Shown here: piece after piece, positions 20,606-27,435 of the stretch
How positions within the stretch are numbered: position 1 is the stretch's first letter
Layout: each line of letters begins with the position of its first letter
Assembly: GCA_003151555.1 (NCBI GenBank)
Contig: PLXU01000145.1
Location: 1 to 27,435, forward strand
Reading direction: 5' to 3'
Length of the DNA stretch: 27,435 nucleotides
DNA from: Acidimicrobiaceae bacterium
Lineage (GTDB): Bacteria > Actinomycetota > Acidimicrobiia > Acidimicrobiales > RAAP-2
Translations under genes and position numbers: made by a program
The notes under the pieces: generated by a model
The model's input: the letters and a program-made list of their open reading frames with translations, nothing else
The model's database searches: none
Told to the model about the DNA's origin: nothing

Positions 20606-22084
20606 GTGACGTTCGTCATCGGCATCGACGTCGGCTCCCAAAGCATCAAGGGCGTACTCATCAACCCCGACGGCGTGCTCCAGAGTTCGGCCTCTTACGG
20701 TCTCACCATGACCCACCCGTTTGGTGGATGGGCGCAGCAGAACCCGCATCACTGGGAAGAGGGAATCGCCGTCGTGATCGCCAAGATCTTGGCCAGCGCG
20801 TGCGTGACCGCGAGCGAGGTGGGAGCACTCAATCTGGCCTGCCAGGTGGATGGCGTCGTGCCTCTCTCGGACGATGGCGACGCACTCGGACCAGCAATTA
20901 TCTGGCTTGACCGCCGAGCCGACGTGCAGGCCGACACCTTGGCCACCAGGGTGGGCAGCGAACGGCTCTTCGAGATCACCGGCCTCGTACCCGACGCGTC
21001 GCATTCAGGCCCCAAGATCATGTGGCTACGCGACCACGAACCCCAAACGTTTGGCCGCGCGATGGCCTTTCCTCCAGCGTCGGGCTATCTGTTGCACCGC
21101 CTCACCAATCACCTCTGCGTCGATCACGCCAACGCGTCGTCGAGTCTGCTCTACGACTTGCGCTCGCGACAATGGTCCGATGAGCTGCTCGAGGCAGCGG
21201 GACTGGACGAGAGCCATATGGGCCGGATCGTCGAAGCGAACGAAATCGTGGGGACACTTAGTTCGCAGGGCGCCCAGATAACGGGGTTGTCAACCGCGTG
21301 CGTGGTACTGGTCGGCACGGGCGACGAGCACGCCGGCTCCGTCGGCGCAGGCGCCATCTCCAGCGGCATCATCACCGACGTCACCGGCACCGCGGAACCC
21401 GTGACCGTCGCCACCGAAAACCTCGTGCTCGACTACGAAGGTCTAGTCGAGACGCACGCGCACGCACTTGAGGGCTTCTACCTGGTCGAGAACCCCGGGT
21501 TCGTGTCGGGCGGCAGCACGTTGTGGCTCGCCGAGAACGTGCTGAGAGTGAGCCAGGCGGAGCTCTTTGAATTGGCCGCGGATGCGCCGACTGGTTGCGA
21601 CGGCCTGCTCTTTCTGCCGGCGCTGTCAGGGGCAATGACCCCGCGGTGGAACGCGCAGATGCGCGGCGTCTTCGCGGGTCTGGCCATGTCGCACACGTCG
21701 AACTCGATGGCGCGCGCCGTGCTCGAAGGGTGCGCCCACGCGCTGCGCGACATTACCGACCGCTTCGCCGCGCTCGGACTCGGTGACGACGAGATCCGGG
21801 TGGTGGGCGGCGGATCGGCCAGCGAACTGTGGATGCAGATCAAGGCCGACGTGACCGGCCGCCCGGTTCGTCGCGTCCTGGGCAAGGACGCGACGGCAGT
21901 GGGCGCGGCCCTATTAGCGGGAGTAGCGGCCAAGACGTTTGTCGACCTCCGCGACGCGGTCGAGAGGACCGTAACGCTGGCCGACGATCCGTTCCTTCCA
22001 GATACGGGCCGGGCTTCCATTTACGACGACGCGTACGGTCGCTACCGAGCCCTCTTCGACGGCGTCGAGGGGGCGCTCTCATGA
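20606..22084 (+). CDS. FGGY-family carbohydrate kinase
   Basis: This 492-residue protein has the complete FGGY fold. The N-terminal phosphate-1 motif is GIDVGSQSIKGVL and WLDRRAD lies near residue 98. The second domain has the GTGDEHAGSVGAG adenosine-side region, and VVGGGSASELWMQIKADVTG is the C-terminal nucleotide-binding signature. Members phosphorylate sugars or polyols (xylulose, ribulose, glycerol, erythritol, AI-2) at a terminal hydroxyl using ATP. The length is typical of xylulokinase-like members, but close assignment is not possible by eye. It starts at the GTG at 20606 and ends overlapping the dehydrogenase start (ATGA). It is the first structural gene of an operon with a dehydrogenase and a TIM-barrel protein, suggesting kinase first, then oxidation of the phosphorylated substrate. 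Confidence 0.92.
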   Translation: MTFVIGIDVGSQSIKGVLINPDGVLQSSASYGLTMTHPFGGWAQQNPHHWEEGIAVVIAKILASACVTASEVGALNLACQVDGVVPLSDDGDALGPAIIWLDRRADVQADTLATRVGSERLFEITGLVPDASHSGPKIMWLRDHEPQTFGRAMAFPPASGYLLHRLTNHLCVDHANASSSLLYDLRSRQWSDELLEAAGLDESHMGRIVEANEIVGTLSSQGAQITGLSTACVVLVGTGDEHAGSVGAGAISSGIITDVTGTAEPVTVATENLVLDYEGLVETHAHALEGFYLVENPGFVSGGSTLWLAENVLRVSQAELFELAADAPTGCDGLLFLPALSGAMTPRWNAQMRGVFAGLAMSHTSNSMARAVLEGCAHALRDITDRFAALGLGDDEIRVVGGGSASELWMQIKADVTGRPVRRVLGKDATAVGAALLAGVAAKTFVDLRDAVERTVTLADDPFLPDTGRASIYDDAYGRYRALFDGVEGALS

Positions 22085-23508
22085 GCGACCTCGACCTCGT
22101 GACCGTGGACGATCTGACCGAACTTCGCGAGTTGCTACTTTCGTCGCCTGACGCGTCATCCTTGCTGACCATCGACCTTCGTGAAGTCGTCAGCGGAGAC
22201 GGCGCCCTGGCGACCCTGCCTTCGATATTGGACCGGCTCGCCATTGACAAGGGTTCGTCGATCACCGTGTTGAGCGACACGACGCCCAAGCGCTACCACG
22301 ACATGGACGTCCTGGACGCCGTTATTGAGGCGCTTGACCAAACGTACCGCGTCGATGTTGTGCGCGTCGCGCCCGAGCCATCGGCCGCGACTGTGCTGGC
22401 CGACGAGTCCACGGTCGCCGAAGTCGTCGAACGGGTGCGCCGCCGAGCGCCCAACTGCCTCGTGTGCGTGGGATCGGGCACGATGGTCGATATTGGCAAA
22501 GTCGTGGCGAATGAACTCTCGCTCACCCACGTGGTGGTCCAGACGGCCGCCAGCGTGAATGGCTACGCCGATGCCCACTCCGTACTGTTAGTCAAAGGAG
22601 TCAAACGCACCACGCCGAGCCGATGGCCCGACGTTTTGGTCATTGACCCCGGGGCCATCGCCCGCGCGCCCATCGCCATGACGCGTTCAGGATTGGGCGA
22701 CCAAATTTCGATGTTCAGCGCCGCGGCGGACTGGTATCTCTCCGACGCCGTGGGCTTCGATACGAGCTACTCGCCCACGCTCGCCTCGTTGATTCGCCGC
22801 GACTTCGATGAATTGATGGCGGCCACGGGTGCTCTCGGCTGGGGCGAACCCGAAGCCGTGAGTCGCCTGGCGTCATGTCTCACCCTGGGCGGACTCATCA
22901 TGGGTGTGGCCGGTCGCACGGCACCCTCATCCGGCGCCGAGCACTTGATCAGTCACCTGCTGGAGATGCACGCGGACGCCGAAGGAATACCCAGCGCCTC
23001 TCACGGCTCCCAAGTGGGCGTGGCCAGCGTCGTGGCCGCGATTATCTGGCGTCGCGTGCGCGAACGACTCTGCCTCGGCAACGTGCAGGTCGGGGCGACG
23101 AATGTCGCTACCCGTGAACATGTGCTCAACGTCTTTGCCCCCCTCGACGCTGCGGGGGCATTAGGGCAGGAGTGTTGGTCAGCCTATGAACGAAAGGCCA
23201 CGTGGATCCAGCACCACCTCGACGACCTGCGCCGTGTCGCTAGCGAATGGCCGCAACACGATGAAGTGATTGGCCAACTCCTGAGGCCCGCCAATTTCAT
23301 CGCGACCGCGCTGCGCGACGCGCAGGCGCCGATCTCGTTCGATCAACTGAGTCCCCCTCCTCCCGCCAACGTCGTTTCGTGGTCGCTCACCTACGGCCAC
23401 CTGTTGCGAGACCGTTTCGGCGTCCTCGACCTGGCCGTGCTCATCGGGGCCTGGAACCCGCAGGACATCAACGAAGTACTGGACGAGCTACGCGAGCTGG
23501 CTCTGTGA
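22081..23508 (+). CDS. Metal-dependent glycerol-1-phosphate dehydrogenase-like protein (AraM/EgsA type)
   Basis: This 475-residue protein belongs to the dehydroquinate-synthase-like/iron-containing alcohol dehydrogenase superfamily and looks closest to the AraM/glycerol-1-phosphate dehydrogenase branch. The nucleotide-binding motif is CVGSGTMVDIGK, with QTAASVNGYAD after it. Metal ligands are Asp207 (GLGDQIS), His288 (GAEHLISH) and His308 (SHGSQVG). These enzymes oxidise a secondary hydroxyl of a polyol phosphate with NAD(P). It is longer than typical AraM (about 400 residues); the excess is spread over the N-terminus and the helical C-terminal domain. The start at ATG 22081 overlaps the kinase stop by four bases; a frame open from 21829 lies inside the kinase gene. 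The likely substrate is the kinase product. Confidence 0.88.
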   Translation: MSDLDLVTVDDLTELRELLLSSPDASSLLTIDLREVVSGDGALATLPSILDRLAIDKGSSITVLSDTTPKRYHDMDVLDAVIEALDQTYRVDVVRVAPEPSAATVLADESTVAEVVERVRRRAPNCLVCVGSGTMVDIGKVVANELSLTHVVVQTAASVNGYADAHSVLLVKGVKRTTPSRWPDVLVIDPGAIARAPIAMTRSGLGDQISMFSAAADWYLSDAVGFDTSYSPTLASLIRRDFDELMAATGALGWGEPEAVSRLASCLTLGGLIMGVAGRTAPSSGAEHLISHLLEMHADAEGIPSASHGSQVGVASVVAAIIWRRVRERLCLGNVQVGATNVATREHVLNVFAPLDAAGALGQECWSAYERKATWIQHHLDDLRRVASEWPQHDEVIGQLLRPANFIATALRDAQAPISFDQLSPPPPANVVSWSLTYGHLLRDRFGVLDLAVLIGAWNPQDINEVLDELRELAL

Positions 23509-23533
23509 CCGCGGCCCGCGGCTTGCCCGGCGG

Positions 23534-23557
23534 GGTCCAACTGGACCTCCTCGGTCC
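23534..23557 (+). promoter_or_regulatory. Mutually exclusive small hairpins in an intra-operon gap
   Basis: GGTCC (23534-23538), GGACC (23543-23547) and GGTCC (23553-23557) allow either of two 5-bp stems. The 88-bp gap between the dehydrogenase and the TIM-barrel gene also holds the palindrome CCGCGGCCCGCGG. The pairing is visible; a regulatory role is speculative. Confidence 0.25.
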
Positions 23558-23596
23558 CAATCGGCTCGCCCGAGTGCCTAGCGAACGAGACATCCC

Positions 23597-24268
23597 ATGA
23601 ACTTCATCTTCATGCTGACCCACGCGGATAGCACCATTGACAACGCCCTCGACTACGTCGACCAACTGAGTGACACGGGCCTTCGTTATATCGGTTTTAA
23701 GGACGTGGGCGCCACGCCGGAGCGTCAGCGAGAAATCGCCCAGGCTGCTCGGGCGGCCGGACTGGAAACCATGCTGGAAGTGGTGTCGACCACCCGCGAG
23801 GCCGAAATTGATTCGGTGCACGCGGCTCTCGCGGCCGGCGTCGATTGGGTACTCGGCGGCACTCAGCCCGACGCGGTGTTGCCCCTCTTGGCGGGGTCAA
23901 AAGTCCGCTACTGCCCCTTCCCTGGGCGGGTCGTTGGTCATCCCAGCATCTTGGAGGGCAGCATTGCCGAGATTGCTGCCAGCGCCGCGACGCTCACCGC
24001 GATGGCGGGCGTCCATGGACTCGACCTGCTCGCCTACCGCCACGAGAGCGTAAATATCGAAGACCTCACTCGGGCCGTCGTGGCGGCGGCGGCCGGTCCC
24101 GTCATCGCCGCGGGATCAGTCGTACGCGACGAGCAGATCAACATGCTTAGCTCGGCCGGCGCCTGGGGCTTCACTATTGGCTCGGCGATCTTCGACGGTC
24201 TCTTTCCTGGCGCGCCCGACGTCGCCGCCCAAGTGCGCCACGTGCTCCAGGTAGCCGACGCGTCATGA
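23597..24268 (+). CDS. Unassigned TIM-barrel phosphosugar enzyme (aldolase/isomerase-like)
   Basis: This 223-residue protein has a ribulose-phosphate-binding-type TIM barrel. Strand-end residues include Lys35 (IGFKDVG), Glu61 (MLEVVST), a GGTQPD turn, a late AAGSV loop and IGSAIF (Gly195-Ser196). The last two form the usual phosphate-binding site of HisA, KDPG aldolase and related barrels. Lys35 could be a Schiff-base or general-base residue, but I cannot assign a known family. The ATG at 23597 is the only good start, since an in-frame stop lies 18 bp upstream; the ribosome binding site is weak. Placed after a kinase and a polyol-phosphate dehydrogenase, it most likely cleaves or isomerises the resulting keto-phosphate. 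It overlaps the GntR gene start by ATGA. Confidence 0.85.
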   Translation: MNFIFMLTHADSTIDNALDYVDQLSDTGLRYIGFKDVGATPERQREIAQAARAAGLETMLEVVSTTREAEIDSVHAALAAGVDWVLGGTQPDAVLPLLAGSKVRYCPFPGRVVGHPSILEGSIAEIAASAATLTAMAGVHGLDLLAYRHESVNIEDLTRAVVAAAAGPVIAAGSVVRDEQINMLSSAGAWGFTIGSAIFDGLFPGAPDVAAQVRHVLQVADAS

Positions 24269-24990
24269 CGAAGGTAAAGGTGGCGCGGGGCAGCCGAGTC
24301 GAAGAGGTCCGACAGGGACTGCTTCAGGACCTCACCGATGGCGCGTTGGACGTCGGCGAAAAACTCGTCAACGAACAGGAACTGGCGGCCCGCTTCGACG
24401 TGAGCCGGCTCACGGTGCGAGAAGCGGTGTCCGCGCTCGTCACCTCCGGCTACCTCGAACGTCGCCACGGCAGCGGTACCTACGTCGTCGGACTGCCGGG
24501 ACCGCGTCACGCCCTCGACGCCACGCTCAGTTACATCCATATGATCGCCCAAGCGGGAATGAAACCGGGCCTGCAGGTGCTCGACATCGAGTCGCGACCG
24601 GCCACCGCCAACGAAACCCGTGACCTGGGCCTGGAAGGCGACGAATGGGTACGGAGTCTTGAGCGGCTTCGCACCGCCAATGGCCGCCCCGTGATCTACT
24701 CGCTCGACGTCGTGCCCGAACGATTCGTGGCGGCCGTAGCGAATAAGAGGTTCAACCGTTCGCTCTACGACGTTTTAGAGTCCATCGGCGTACCGGTGGT
24801 GAGCGCCAATGCAGTGCTCTTGCCCGTCATTGCCGACCAACGCCTGGCCACCCTGCTCGACGTCAGGGTCGCTAGTCCACTCCTGCAGATCAGCGAAGTG
24901 GACTTCAACAAGAACGGTCTGCCCATCGTGCTCTCGACCGAGTGGCACGTGCCCGGCGTCTTCGAGCTACGAGTCAATCGCCGGCCGTGA
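24265..24990 (+). CDS. GntR-family transcriptional regulator (HutC/UTRA subfamily)
   Basis: This 241-residue protein has an N-terminal winged helix (about residues 10-75) with the GntR hallmarks LVNEQELAARFDVSRLTVREAV and YLERRHGSGTYV. It is followed by a UTRA effector domain with the characteristic LERLRTANGRPVIYSLD segment near residue 130 and a final strand, LPIVLSTEWHVPG. UTRA domains bind small phosphorylated sugars, amino sugars or histidine-type ligands. It overlaps the TIM-barrel gene by four bases and is the last gene of the kinase operon. The two identical perfect palindromes in the divergent promoters at 20287-20486 are its probable operators, so it would repress both transporter and operon until a pathway intermediate binds. 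Confidence 0.93.
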   Translation: MTKVKVARGSRVEEVRQGLLQDLTDGALDVGEKLVNEQELAARFDVSRLTVREAVSALVTSGYLERRHGSGTYVVGLPGPRHALDATLSYIHMIAQAGMKPGLQVLDIESRPATANETRDLGLEGDEWVRSLERLRTANGRPVIYSLDVVPERFVAAVANKRFNRSLYDVLESIGVPVVSANAVLLPVIADQRLATLLDVRVASPLLQISEVDFNKNGLPIVLSTEWHVPGVFELRVNRRP

Positions 24991-25112
24991 CACCTACGCG
25001 GCGCCTCATCATTCGACCCTTCGCCGGTGACTTGGCGCCCCTGGGACATTCCTCTCGGCGATTTAGACCCGTCGCTTGTTACAGTTCCCCTAAGAGATAA
25101 AAGGACCACGAC

Positions 25113-26456
25113 ATGTCAACTGACCGCTCAACCCTGACCCCTAAAGAACGCGAAAAGGCCTCCGTCTTTCACTCGTGGATGGCGCAGTCCACGCTCAATC
25201 CCCTCATGGTGAAGAGCGCTCAGGGCGTCTACGTCACCGACGAAGATGACAACACCTACCTGGACTTCTCCTCGCAATTGGTCAACACCAACATTGGCCA
25301 CCAGCACCCTTCGGTAGTTAAAGCCATCCAGGAGCAGGCCGGCGTCTTGTGCACCATTGCACCCCAACACGGCTACCAGTCGCGCTATCGCGCCGCGGAA
25401 CTCATCTTGGACCACTCCTTCGACGGGGCGGCCAAGGTCTTCTTCACCAACGCGGGCACCGAGGCCGTCGAGCACGCCGTGCGTATGGCGCGGCTGCACA
25501 CCGGTCGCCAGAAGGTTCTCGCCACCTACCGCAGTTACCACGGCGGGACTTCGACGTCGATCAACTTGACCGGCGATCCGCGCCGCTGGCCGAACGACAA
25601 CGGTACGTCAGGCGTGGTGCACTTCTTCGGGCCGTTCCTCTACCGTTCGGTCTACGGCGCCACCACCGAGCAGGAAGAGCGCGAACGGGCGCTAGCGAGT
25701 CTGGAGAACACCATCCAATTTGAAGGACCGACGGCCTTCGCCGCCATCATCTTGGAGACCGTGCCCGGCACCGCCGGCATCATGGTGCCGCCGAAGGGCT
25801 TCCTGAAGGGCGTCCGCGAAATCTGCGACCGCTACGGCATTGTCTATATCGCCGACGAAGTGATGTGCGGCTTCGGCCGTACCGGCGAGTGGTTCGCCTA
25901 CCAGAACCACGACGTAAAGCCGGACCTCGTGACCTTCGCCAAGGGTGTCAACTCCGGCTACCTGCCACTGGGCGGCGTGGTGCTCAACGAGGCAATCTCG
26001 GCGACGTTCTACGACCGGGTCTATCCCGGAGGGCTGACGTACTCCGGTCACCCGCTGGCCTGCGCGGCGGCCGTCGCCTGCATCGAAGCCATGCAGGACG
26101 AGAAGATAATCGAAAACGCGAAACGCATCGGCGACGAGGTACTGCGACCGGGACTCGAAGAGCTGGCGAAGAAGCACAAGTCCATTGGCGACGTGCGCGG
26201 TCTCGGCGTGTTCTTCGCGCTGGAACTGGTCACCGACCGAGCCACCAAGGAGCCGCTCGCGCCCTACGGAGCCAGTTCGCCCGCGATGAATGAGGTTCTA
26301 GCCGCGTGTCGCAAGGAGGGTCTGCTCATCTTCAACAACTTTCACCGCCTGCACGTCGTTCCTCCCTGTACCATTACCGACGATGAGACCCGCGACGGAC
26401 TCGCCCGACTGGATCGTGCGCTCGCAGTGGCCGACCAGTATTACGTCGGTTCGTAG
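25113..26456 (+). CDS. Class III (omega) aminotransferase
   Basis: This 447-residue PLP-dependent aminotransferase of the taurine-pyruvate/omega-transaminase type has the cofactor phosphate segment TNAGTEAVEHAVRMAR, YRSYHGG, the Asp of IADEVMCGFGRTG that pairs with the pyridine nitrogen, and the Schiff-base Lys in TFAKGVNSGYLPLGG. It is full length, starting at the ATG at 25113 with AAGGA upstream. Members move an amino group from an amine or non-alpha amino acid to pyruvate or 2-oxoglutarate. It lies 122 bp after the GntR gene; this gap lacks a copy of the 17-bp palindrome, so it may be under separate control. It could remove the amino group of the compound imported by the APC transporter, but that link is inference from proximity. 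Confidence 0.92.
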   Translation: MSTDRSTLTPKEREKASVFHSWMAQSTLNPLMVKSAQGVYVTDEDDNTYLDFSSQLVNTNIGHQHPSVVKAIQEQAGVLCTIAPQHGYQSRYRAAELILDHSFDGAAKVFFTNAGTEAVEHAVRMARLHTGRQKVLATYRSYHGGTSTSINLTGDPRRWPNDNGTSGVVHFFGPFLYRSVYGATTEQEERERALASLENTIQFEGPTAFAAIILETVPGTAGIMVPPKGFLKGVREICDRYGIVYIADEVMCGFGRTGEWFAYQNHDVKPDLVTFAKGVNSGYLPLGGVVLNEAISATFYDRVYPGGLTYSGHPLACAAAVACIEAMQDEKIIENAKRIGDEVLRPGLEELAKKHKSIGDVRGLGVFFALELVTDRATKEPLAPYGASSPAMNEVLAACRKEGLLIFNNFHRLHVVPPCTITDDETRDGLARLDRALAVADQYYVGS

Positions 26457-26575
26457 GGCCCGAGCTCGGGAGTACAGACCCAAACCAGTCCACCGACGGC
26501 CTTTGCTGTCGCGTTTTAGTTCAGTAACTGCGAAGGGTCCACACTCGAGCACTCTTCATTCGTTGCCCTAAATCG

Positions 26576-26621
26576 TGCCGTGAGGCAGGTGAAATTTTCA
26601 CGCTCGCCTTCCTTCACGGCA
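26576..26621. repeat. Nested inverted repeats before the decarboxylase gene
   Basis: TGCCGTGA (26576-26583) pairs perfectly with TCACGGCA (26614-26621). The loop between them contains the palindrome GTGAAATTTTCAC (26589-26601). The structure ends 15 nt before the ATG at 26637. It could be a terminator for the aminotransferase, without a T-tract, or an operator region for the decarboxylase. Confidence 0.45.
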
Positions 26622-26636
26622 TGCGAGAATTAGAAC

Positions 26637-27435
26637 ATGTCTGATCTTCGTGAACTCTTGTTATCCACCGCGGCGCGAGCCGCCGACTACCGCGAGCGGG
26701 TAAATGATTTGCCCGTCTTTCCTTCCACCGATCTCGATGCGGTGCGTGCCGCACTCGGTTCAATGCGCGACGAGTCAACGCCGGCCGACGTCGTCATCGA
26801 AGAGTTAGCCACCATCGTCGAACCGGCACTGGTGACGTCAACCGGTCCACGCTATTTCGGTTTTGTCATTGGCGGCGCACTCGACGCGGCCACCGCCGCG
26901 GACTTTCTCACTACTGGCTGGGATCAGAACGCCTTCAACACCATTTCGTCACCGGGAGCGGCCGTGGTTGAAGACGTCGCCGGCACGTGGTTGAAGGACC
27001 TGCTCGGTTTGCCCAGTACGACGTCGTTTGGCTTCTCGACGGGTGGGCAGGGCGCCAACACCGTCGCGCTCGCCGCTGGCCGCCACTACGTGCTCGCCCA
27101 AGCCGACTGGGACGTAGAGCGAGACGGCCTGCTCGGAGGTCCCCGCGTACGGGTAATCGCCAATGAAGAACGTCACGCCACCATTGACATGTCGTTGCGT
27201 CTGCTAGGTTTGGGCGCCAGTTCGCTCGAACCGGTGGCCACTGACGCACAAGGAGCGATCGACGTAGCGGACCTGGCTCGCGTCTTGAGGAGTTCGCCGC
27301 CGGGACCGACCATCGTCAGTCTGCAGGCTGGCAACGTGAACAGCGGTGCATTCGACGATCTGGCAGCAGCGACAACGATCGCGCACGAGCACGGCGCCTG
27401 GGTCCACGTGGACGGAGCGTTCGGACTCTGGGCGG
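26637..27435 (+). CDS. PLP-dependent decarboxylase, group II / aspartate aminotransferase fold (3' end missing)
   Basis: The first 266 residues are present; the window ends before the Schiff-base lysine. The visible part has the group II decarboxylase features: a helical N-terminus, GPRYFGFVIGG, the cofactor-binding STGGQGANTVALAAGR segment, the pyridine-stacking histidine of NEERHATIDMS, and HVDGAFGLW at the edge, where the Asp contacts the PLP ring nitrogen. Relatives include aromatic amino acid, tyrosine and glutamate decarboxylases; full length is usually 450-500 residues, so just over half is seen. The ATG at 26637 has no Shine-Dalgarno sequence and may be translated from a very short or absent leader. 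The substrate cannot be read from this part. Confidence 0.88.
   Translation, partial: MSDLRELLLSTAARAADYRERVNDLPVFPSTDLDAVRAALGSMRDESTPADVVIEELATIVEPALVTSTGPRYFGFVIGGALDAATAADFLTTGWDQNAFNTISSPGAAVVEDVAGTWLKDLLGLPSTTSFGFSTGGQGANTVALAAGRHYVLAQADWDVERDGLLGGPRVRVIANEERHATIDMSLRLLGLGASSLEPVATDAQGAIDVADLARVLRSSPPGPTIVSLQAGNVNSGAFDDLAAATTIAHEHGAWVHVDGAFGLWA

Noticed and set aside
21829..22080. N-terminal extension of the AraM-like dehydrogenase into the kinase gene
   Set aside because: The 84 extra residues are out-of-frame kinase sequence rich in Arg, Gly and Pro. The ATG at 22081 gives an ATGA overlap and a family-like N-terminus.
26459..26470. 12-bp palindrome CCCGAGCTCGGG after the aminotransferase stop
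   Set aside because: It has no loop for a hairpin terminator, no second copy and no promoter context; GC-rich palindromes of this size are expected by chance here.
1..27435. Defence systems, CRISPR arrays, insertion sequences, prophage or tRNA genes
   Set aside because: I looked for repeats, transposase or integrase motifs and cloverleaf-like segments and saw none; all genes fit metabolism, transport or regulation.

Overview
The window is dense bacterial DNA with high GC. GTG starts are frequent, several genes overlap by ATGA or GTGA, and the readable promoters have TTGAC(A/G) -35 boxes with TANNNT -10 boxes. Together with the gene families this suggests an actinobacterium, perhaps an Acidimicrobiia relative; that placement is inference. 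I see no rRNA, tRNA, CRISPR array, transposase or phage gene. The content is carbon catabolism with its own transporters and regulators.

Region A (1-16989) looks like one LacI-controlled system for a sugar, probably a deoxyhexose of the L-rhamnose/L-fucose type, degraded without phosphorylation. A tartrate/isopropylmalate dehydrogenase-like gene (minus strand, cut by the left edge) diverges from an SDR dehydrogenase and a COG3618-type lactonase. A second operon follows: E1-beta, E1-alpha, a stand-alone lipoyl domain, a Gfo/Idh/MocA oxidoreductase, an L-rhamnose mutarotase and an enolase-superfamily dehydratase. It meets, head to head across a strong hairpin, an ABC sugar importer (ATPase, two permeases, RhaS/LsrB-like binding protein) on the minus strand. 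Divergent from the importer are a second enolase-superfamily enzyme, the LacI regulator, a muconolactone-isomerase-like protein and an HSL-type esterase. A shared operator-like motif (TTTGGAATCGATTCCAAA type) sits at four places in the promoter regions. At 2836-2881 it overlaps a well-formed promoter.

Region B (17128-18617, minus strand) holds an SDR and a small haem-oxygenase-fold protein of the PqqC/TenA/CADD group.

Region C (18786-24990) is a second sugar- or polyol-type system. An APC-family transporter diverges from an FGGY kinase, an AraM-like metal-dependent dehydrogenase, an unassigned TIM-barrel protein and a GntR/UTRA regulator. Two identical 17-bp perfect palindromes each fill the 17-bp spacer between -35 and -10 of the two divergent promoters. 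This is a very clear regulatory design, and I cannot match the gene set to a pathway I know.

Region D (25113 to the right edge) has a class III aminotransferase and the first part of a PLP-dependent decarboxylase.

The best candidates for something undescribed are the kinase/dehydrogenase/TIM-barrel pathway of region C with its twin operators, and the E1-alpha/E1-beta/orphan-lipoyl module inside the deoxysugar pathway of region A, where the usual terminal hydrolase or aldolase is not visible.
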